A DNA stretch of 64,000 nucleotides from the NCBI GenBank assembly GCA_963764695.1, contig CAVXTW010000003.1:434001-498000 (forward strand), read 5' to 3'. The DNA comes from DATFRY01 sp963764695 (GTDB lineage Bacteria > Myxococcota_A > Polyangia > Haliangiales > Haliangiaceae). Both the position numbers and the translations under genes were made by a program. How positions within the stretch are numbered: the stretch's first letter is position 1; every line of letters starts with the position of its first letter. Below the pieces are notes generated by a model. The model worked only from the letters and a program-made list of their open reading frames with translations. It searched no databases and was not told the origin of the DNA. Shown here one piece after another: positions 59,482 to 64,000 of this stretch.

Positions 59482-60045
59482 TCACGCCACCTTTTCTTTC
59501 ACCTCTTGCTCGGCCTGCGCGGCCACCGCCTGCACGTCGAGCGCGATCTCGATCCTGTCTCCGACCAGCACGCCACCGGTCTCCAGCACCTGGTTCCAGG
59601 TCAGCCCGAACTCCTTGCGGCTGAGCTCGCCGCGGGCCTGGAAGCCGACCCGACGGTTGCCCCACGGATCGGTACCGCTGCCGAGGTACTCGGCGTCGAG
59701 CTCGACCTCCGCCGTGTTGCCGCGGATGGTCAGGTCGCCGACAACCCGGTAGCGATCGCCGCCGAGCTTGTCAATCCGCCGGCTCTCGAACGCGATCTCC
59801 GGGAAGCTGGCCACGTCGAAGAAGTCGGGCGAGCGGAGGTGCTCGTCGCGCTTCGGCTCGTGGGTGTCGATGCTCGTGGTGTCGATGCGCACCGACACGC
59901 GCGACGCGGTGGGATCCGCCTCGTCGAAGTCGATGGTGCCCTGGTAGCGCTCGAACGCGCCGCGCACCTTCGAGATGACCATGTGGCGGACCGTGAACTG
60001 GATGCCCGAGTGGGCGGCGTCGATGTTCCATCGCTGAGTCGTCAT
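59482..60045 (-). CDS. YceI-family protein
   Basis: 187 residues, ATG after GGAGGAAAGAG. Family pattern: WNIDAAHSGIQFTVRHMVIS, GTIDFDEADPTASRVSVRID, DEHLRSPDFFDVASFPEIAF, DLTIRGNTAEVELDAEYLG, and GFQARGELSRKEFGLTWNQV. It has no signal peptide, unlike periplasmic YceI; YceI folds as a lipocalin that binds polyisoprenoids. The 53-base gap to pirin supports co-transcription. It is divergent from a LysR gene, which probably regulates the pair. Confidence 0.93.
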   Translation of the reverse strand: MTTQRWNIDAAHSGIQFTVRHMVISKVRGAFERYQGTIDFDEADPTASRVSVRIDTTSIDTHEPKRDEHLRSPDFFDVASFPEIAFESRRIDKLGGDRYRVVGDLTIRGNTAEVELDAEYLGSGTDPWGNRRVGFQARGELSRKEFGLTWNQVLETGGVLVGDRIEIALDVQAVAAQAEQEVKEKVA

Positions 60046-60067
60046 GTTTCTCTTTCCTCCTGGCCTA

Positions 60068-60102
60068 CAGTCTGGGATTGTTCGTCCAGGAGGACTAGAC
60101 TG
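60068..60102. promoter_or_regulatory. Dyad in the YceI/LysR divergent promoter region
   Basis: CAGTCT (60068-60073) and AGACTG (60097-60102) form an inverted repeat, and a smaller GTCC-AGGA-GGAC lies between. Divergent genes with a LysR regulator commonly have such operator dyads. Binding is inferred from position and symmetry only. Confidence 0.45.
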
Positions 60103-60151
60103 GGTTCTTGAGGATGACTGTTCCATCGGCTGCACAACGCCAGGAAATGCC

Positions 60152-61036
60152 ATGGATCTGAACGAGATGCTCGTCTTCACCCGGGTGGTCCAGGCCGGCA
60201 GCTTCACCGCCGCCGCCCGCGCGCTGGACATGCCCAAGTCGAGCGTGAGCCGAAAAGTGTCGGATCTGGAGGACCGGCTGGGCGTGCGCCTGCTCCAGCG
60301 CACCACCCGCAAGCTCGGCCTCACCGACGCCGGCCGCCTCTACTTCGAGCGCAGCGCCCGCATCGTCGCCGAGACCGAGGAGGCGGACCACGCGGTGACC
60401 GAGCTGCAGGCGGTCCCGCAGGGGCGCCTGCGCGTCACCGCGCCGCTGTCGTTCTACATGCTCGGCCCGATGGTCACGTCGTTCCTGCAGCGCTACCCGG
60501 AGGTGCAGCTGGAGCTCGTGTGCACCGACCGGCGGGTCGATCTGGTCGAGGAGGGCTTCGACGTGGCCATCCGGGCCGGCCCGCTCGACGACTCGACGCT
60601 GATCGCGCGCAGCCTGGGCGGCCTCCGCCGCGTGCTGCTGGCGTCGCCGGCCTACCTGCGCCGCCACGGCACGCCGCGCCAGCCGTCCGACCTGGCCAGC
60701 CACAGCTGCATCGTGTTCGGCGCGGGCCAGGCGCCGGCCCTGTGGACGCTGCACTCGGGCGACCGCAAGGTCGAGGTGCGGGTCCCGGCGCGCTTCTCGG
60801 TCAACGAGCTCGAGCTGATGCTGGACGCCACGCGCGCCGGGGTCGGCATCGCCTGGATCGCGGAGTTCATCGCCACCGAGGACCTGCGCACGAAGCGGCT
60901 CAAGCAGGTGCTGCGCGGCTGGGTGTCGTCGGCGACGCCGGTCCACGCGGTCTATCCGACCGCCCGTCACCTCTCGCCCAAGGTGGTCGCCTTCGTCGAG
61001 CTGATGCGCGAGCGCTTCGCCGCCTGCCCCGGGTAG
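60152..61036 (+). CDS. LysR-family transcriptional regulator
   Basis: 294 residues, ATG after AGGAAATGCC. Helix-turn-helix in VVQAGSFTAAARALDMPKSS with VSRKVSDLEDRLGVRLLQRT; substrate-binding domain GRLRVTAPLSFYMLGPMVTS, FDVAIRAGPLDDSTLIARSL and RAGVGIAWIAEFIA. It is close to the DSF-type subgroup that controls divergent quinone- or stress-responsive genes. The dyad upstream and the divergent YceI-pirin pair are the likely targets. Confidence 0.93.
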   Translation: MDLNEMLVFTRVVQAGSFTAAARALDMPKSSVSRKVSDLEDRLGVRLLQRTTRKLGLTDAGRLYFERSARIVAETEEADHAVTELQAVPQGRLRVTAPLSFYMLGPMVTSFLQRYPEVQLELVCTDRRVDLVEEGFDVAIRAGPLDDSTLIARSLGGLRRVLLASPAYLRRHGTPRQPSDLASHSCIVFGAGQAPALWTLHSGDRKVEVRVPARFSVNELELMLDATRAGVGIAWIAEFIATEDLRTKRLKQVLRGWVSSATPVHAVYPTARHLSPKVVAFVELMRERFAACPG

Positions 61037-61061
61037 TGACGCGGGTGCTACGATCGGGGCG

Positions 61062-62537
61062 GTGGACACGCCTGGACCGGGAGCGTCGCTGTCGCCCGCG
61101 CTTGTCGAGCGCCTCGCCGCCGTGGTCGGCGAAGCGAACTGCATCTCCGACAGCGCGGGGCTCCGCACGTACGAGTCGGACGCGCTGACCAGCTTCCGCG
61201 CGTCCCCCGCCATCGTCGTGCTGCCCGGCTCGACCGACGAGGTCGTGGAGGTCGTCAAGCTGGCGCACGCGGCCGGCATCCCGATCGTGCCGCGCGGCTC
61301 CGGCACCGGGCTGTCGGGCGGCGCGCTGCCGGTGCCCGGGTGCCTGCTGCTCGGCCTGTCGCGCATGAAGCGCATCCTCGAGATCGACTACGACAACCAG
61401 TGGATGCGGGTCGAGCCGGGCGTCATCAATCTCGAGATCTCGAAGCGTCTGGCCCCGCGCGGCTACTACTACGCGCCGGATCCGTCGTCGCAGCAGGTCT
61501 GCACCATCGGCGGCAACGTGGCCGAGAACTCCGGCGGCGCGCACTGCCTCAAGTACGGCTTCACCACCAACCATGTGCTGGGCGCGACGGTGGTGCTGGC
61601 CGACGGAGCGGTGGTCGAGCTGGGCGGCCCGGTGCTCGATCCGCCCGGCTTCGATCTGCGCGGCGCGCTTGTCGGCAGCGAGGGGACGCTCGGCGTGGTC
61701 ACCGAGGTGGTGCTGCGCATCCTGCGCGCGCCGGAGGCGACCCGGACGCTGTTCGCCACCTTCCCGTCGACCACCGAGGCCGGCAATGCCGTGTCGCTCA
61801 TCGTGGCGGCCGGCATCGTGCCCGCCGCCATCGAGATGATGGACCGCCTGGCCATCGCGGCGATCGTGGCGGCCACCGGCGTGGACTGGCCGGACGTGGG
61901 CGCGGCGCTGCTCATGGATGTCGACGGCACCGACGCCGAGGTCGAGCACACGCAGACGGAGGCGACGAGGCTGGCACGCGAGGCCGGCGCGCTCGAGATC
62001 CGGCTGCCGCGCGACGCGGCCGAGCGCGCGGTCATGTGGCGCGGGCGCAAGAGCGCGTTCGCCGCCATGGGCCGCATCAGCCCCAACTACGTGGTGCAGG
62101 ACGGGGTCATCCCGCGCTCCGACATCGCGCGGGTGCTGCGCGAGATCGCCGCGCTGGCCGACGGCGCCGGCCTGCGCATCGCCAACGTATTTCACGCCGG
62201 CGACGGCAACCTGCATCCGCTGGTGCTCTACGACGCGTCGGTGCCGGGCCAGGAGGAGCTGGCCGAGAAGACCGCCGCCGAGATCCTGCGCCTGTGCATC
62301 CGCGCCGGCGGATCGATCACCGGCGAGCACGGCGTGGGCGCCGACAAGGCGGCCTACATGGGCGAGATGTTCTCCGACGACGACCTGGCCACCATGAACA
62401 TGGTGCGCTGCGCGTTCGACCCGGAGACGCGCTTCAATCCGGGCAAGGTGTTCCCCACACCGCGGCTGTGCGGCGATCGGCCCGGCAAGTACGTCCAGCA
62501 CCCGACCGAGGCGGCGGGGCTGGCGGGGCGCGGCTGA
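61062..62537 (+). CDS. glcD: Glycolate oxidase FAD-linked subunit GlcD
   Basis: 491 residues from GTG 61062. FAD-binding (PCMH) motifs PIVPRGSGTGLSGGALPVPG, YYYAPDPSSQQVCTIGGNVA, ENSGGAHCLKYGFTTNHVLG, and LVGSEGTLGVVTEVVLRIL; C-terminal FHAGDGNLHPLVLYD and GSITGEHGVGADKAAYM with the family's catalytic His. The enzyme oxidises glycolate to glyoxylate with the GlcE and GlcF subunits. Its stop overlaps the GlcE start (TGATG). Confidence 0.95.
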   Translation: MDTPGPGASLSPALVERLAAVVGEANCISDSAGLRTYESDALTSFRASPAIVVLPGSTDEVVEVVKLAHAAGIPIVPRGSGTGLSGGALPVPGCLLLGLSRMKRILEIDYDNQWMRVEPGVINLEISKRLAPRGYYYAPDPSSQQVCTIGGNVAENSGGAHCLKYGFTTNHVLGATVVLADGAVVELGGPVLDPPGFDLRGALVGSEGTLGVVTEVVLRILRAPEATRTLFATFPSTTEAGNAVSLIVAAGIVPAAIEMMDRLAIAAIVAATGVDWPDVGAALLMDVDGTDAEVEHTQTEATRLAREAGALEIRLPRDAAERAVMWRGRKSAFAAMGRISPNYVVQDGVIPRSDIARVLREIAALADGAGLRIANVFHAGDGNLHPLVLYDASVPGQEELAEKTAAEILRLCIRAGGSITGEHGVGADKAAYMGEMFSDDDLATMNMVRCAFDPETRFNPGKVFPTPRLCGDRPGKYVQHPTEAAGLAGRG

Positions 62538-63760
62538 TGAGCGCGGAGGCGCTCGTTGCGGGCGCCGACCAGGCGATTGTCGGCATGACACCGGCGCGAA
62601 CCTACCGGCCCGAGAGCGAGGCGGAGTGCGCCGAGGTGCTGGCGCGCGAGGCGCAGATCGGGGGACGGGTCGCGTTCGCCGGCGGCCGCACCGCGATCGA
62701 GCTGGGCGGCGCCCCGCAGGCGCTCGACGCCGTGGTGCACACCGGCGGCATGGGGCGCATCCTCGACTACGCGCCGTCCGACATGGTGCTCGCGGCCGAG
62801 GCCGGCGTGACCGTGGCGCAGCTGCAAGAAGCAGCGCGGGCGGAGCGGCAGATGCTGGCGCTCGATCCACCGCTGCCGGAGCGGGCCACCGTCGGAGGCG
62901 TCGTCGCTGCGGGCACGTTCGGGCCGCGTCGCACGCGCTATGGCGGCGTGCGCGATCTCATCATCGGCGTGACCCTGGTGCGCGCCGACGGCGTCGTGGC
63001 GCGCGGCGGCGGCAAGGTGGTCAAGAACGTGGCCGGCTTCGACCTGCCCAAGCTGATGGTCGGCTCGCTCGGCTCGCTCGGCCTGATCGCGTCGGCGACG
63101 TTTCGCCTGCACCCGCTGCCCGAGGCCAGCGCCACTGTCTTGTTGTCCGGGCTGGCCCCGGACCAGGTGGTGTCGCTGCTCGGACGCGCGCGCCAGGCGC
63201 AGCTGGAGCCGGCCGCCGTGGCCGCGCTGCGCGCCGGATCGACCCACGACCTGGGCGTTCGCTTCGAGGGCTTCGGCCACGGCGTGCGCCAGCAGACCGC
63301 GCGGCTCGTCGAGATCGCGCGCGCGGCGCAGCTGCCGTGCGAGGCGCTGGCCGACGACGCCGGGTTCTGGGCCCGACACGATGCGGCGCGCTCGGCCGGG
63401 CCACTGCGGGCCAAGCTGTGCGCGCTGCCGTCACAGCTGCCGGCGGTCGATGGCCTGATCGCGCCGCTGATGAGCGCGCTGCGCGGCGGCTCGATGGTCT
63501 GGTACGCGTCGCTCGGCATCGGCTTCGCCGGCGGCGAGGTCGCGGATGCGGGCGCGGCCAGCGCGGCCCTGGCGGCGGCGCGCGCGCAGCTGGTGGCCGG
63601 CGGCGGCTCGCTGGTCGTCGAGTGCGCGCCGGCCGACGTGCGCGCGGTCATCGATCCGTGGGGCCCGGTGCCGGACTCGTTCTCGCTCATGGTCGAGCTC
63701 AAGAAGCGCTTCGATCCGCAGGGCCGGCTCAACCCAAGCCGCTCGGTGGGAGGGCTGTAG
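62537..63760 (+). CDS. glcE: Glycolate oxidase FAD-binding subunit GlcE
   Basis: 407 residues. Shortened FAD-binding domain: RVAFAGGRTAIELGGAPQ, MVLAAEAGVTVAQLQ, ERATVGGVVAAGTFGPRRTR, GGKVVKNVAGFDLPKLMVGS, and SLGLIASATFRLHPLPEA, ending KKRFDPQGRLNPSRSVGGL as in GlcE. Partner of GlcD. Two bases before the glcF start. Confidence 0.93.
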   Translation: MSAEALVAGADQAIVGMTPARTYRPESEAECAEVLAREAQIGGRVAFAGGRTAIELGGAPQALDAVVHTGGMGRILDYAPSDMVLAAEAGVTVAQLQEAARAERQMLALDPPLPERATVGGVVAAGTFGPRRTRYGGVRDLIIGVTLVRADGVVARGGGKVVKNVAGFDLPKLMVGSLGSLGLIASATFRLHPLPEASATVLLSGLAPDQVVSLLGRARQAQLEPAAVAALRAGSTHDLGVRFEGFGHGVRQQTARLVEIARAAQLPCEALADDAGFWARHDAARSAGPLRAKLCALPSQLPAVDGLIAPLMSALRGGSMVWYASLGIGFAGGEVADAGAASAALAAARAQLVAGGGSLVVECAPADVRAVIDPWGPVPDSFSLMVELKKRFDPQGRLNPSRSVGGL

Positions 63761-63762
63761 CC

Positions 63763-64000
63763 ATGGCCGACCGCCGGCTCATCGACGAGTGCGTGCACTG
63801 CGGGTTCTGCCTGCCGACCTGCCCGACCTACCAGTCGTGGGGCCAGGAGATGGACTCGCCGCGCGGCCGCATCTTGTTGATGAAGACGCTGGCCGAGGGG
63901 ACCGAGCAGCTGACGCCGTCGGTGGTGCGCCACTTCGATCGCTGCCTGGGGTGCATGGCGTGCATGACCGCGTGCCCGTCGGGCGTGAAGTACGAGGCGC
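63763..64000 (+). CDS. glcF: Glycolate oxidase iron-sulfur subunit GlcF, cut by the right edge
   Basis: 79 residues visible. The first ferredoxin motif is CVHCGFCLPTCPTYQ, the second CLGCMACMTACPSG, with SPRGRILLMKTLAEG between, which is the GlcF pattern. It carries electrons from GlcD-GlcE to the membrane. The C-terminal CCG domains lie outside the window. Confidence 0.93.
   Translation, partial: MADRRLIDECVHCGFCLPTCPTYQSWGQEMDSPRGRILLMKTLAEGTEQLTPSVVRHFDRCLGCMACMTACPSGVKYEA

Overview
The window is about 70% G+C, with dense same-strand gene blocks, GTG starts and overlapping stop/start codons. Two Ser/Thr protein kinases, a CheB-CheR-PAS protein, an NtrC-type regulator, a DUF4157 (eCIS-core) protein and many secreted or lipid-anchored proteins suggest a Myxococcota (myxobacterium-like) chromosome, probably from a genome bin or draft assembly. 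No tRNA, rRNA, CRISPR array, insertion sequence or phage gene was seen.

Layout. 1-7.3 kb (minus strand): an eCIS-core protein cut by the left edge, a frameshifted M28 peptidase, then a respiratory formate dehydrogenase locus. That locus has fdhE, a fused iron-sulfur/cytochrome b subunit, and a catalytic subunit with an in-frame UGA (selenocysteine) followed by a bacterial SECIS-like hairpin. 7.6-16.7 kb (plus strand): a CbrA-like transporter-kinase and its sigma-54 activator, a palindromic enhancer with a -24/-12 promoter, and the operon they probably drive (small membrane protein, TPR protein, DUF4212 small symporter subunit, large VC_2705-type symporter, porin). The large symporter gene carries about 26 single-base insertions. 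16.8-25.8 kb: CheB-CheR-PAS protein, multi-PAS protein, ABC1 kinase, MBL-fold protein, ECF sigma/anti-sigma pair, and a broken amidohydrolase.

25.7-31.6 kb (minus strand) holds the most unusual locus. A consensus-like promoter precedes a GRDP-like protein, a 27-codon peptide gene ending in LCWPKCRP that is translationally coupled to an ornithine-cyclodeaminase-family enzyme, and a circularly permuted ATP-grasp ligase. This looks like a small ribosomal-peptide (RiPP-like) pathway that I cannot match to a named class. A kinase fused to a CHAT-like domain without the usual cysteine follows behind its own probable promoter.

31.7-47.9 kb: mixed housekeeping and secreted genes (amidohydrolase, DUF1517 protein, OsmC, a 1,132-residue protein of unknown function, an enlarged GlmS-like protein, DUF2515-like protein, MarR fragment, VOC protein, response regulator and histidine kinase, neutral ceramidase). 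48.1-53.0 kb: a tight operon of a kinase, a lipoprotein, two CxxCH lipoproteins and an outer-membrane barrel that itself carries CxxCH. 53.0-64 kb: a molybdopterin oxidoreductase with an HxlR regulator, an S26 peptidase facing a double-glycine-leader peptide, an amidase, pirin, YceI, LysR, and the start of a glycolate oxidase operon (glcD, glcE, partial glcF).

Sequence quality: at least six other genes each need one or two single-base removals to restore a full-length conserved protein. Nearly every break is an insertion and most add a G or C. They are annotated here as one gene each and are more likely residual assembly errors than natural pseudogenes. Two other genes (an amidohydrolase and a MarR regulator) appear to have lost sequence.
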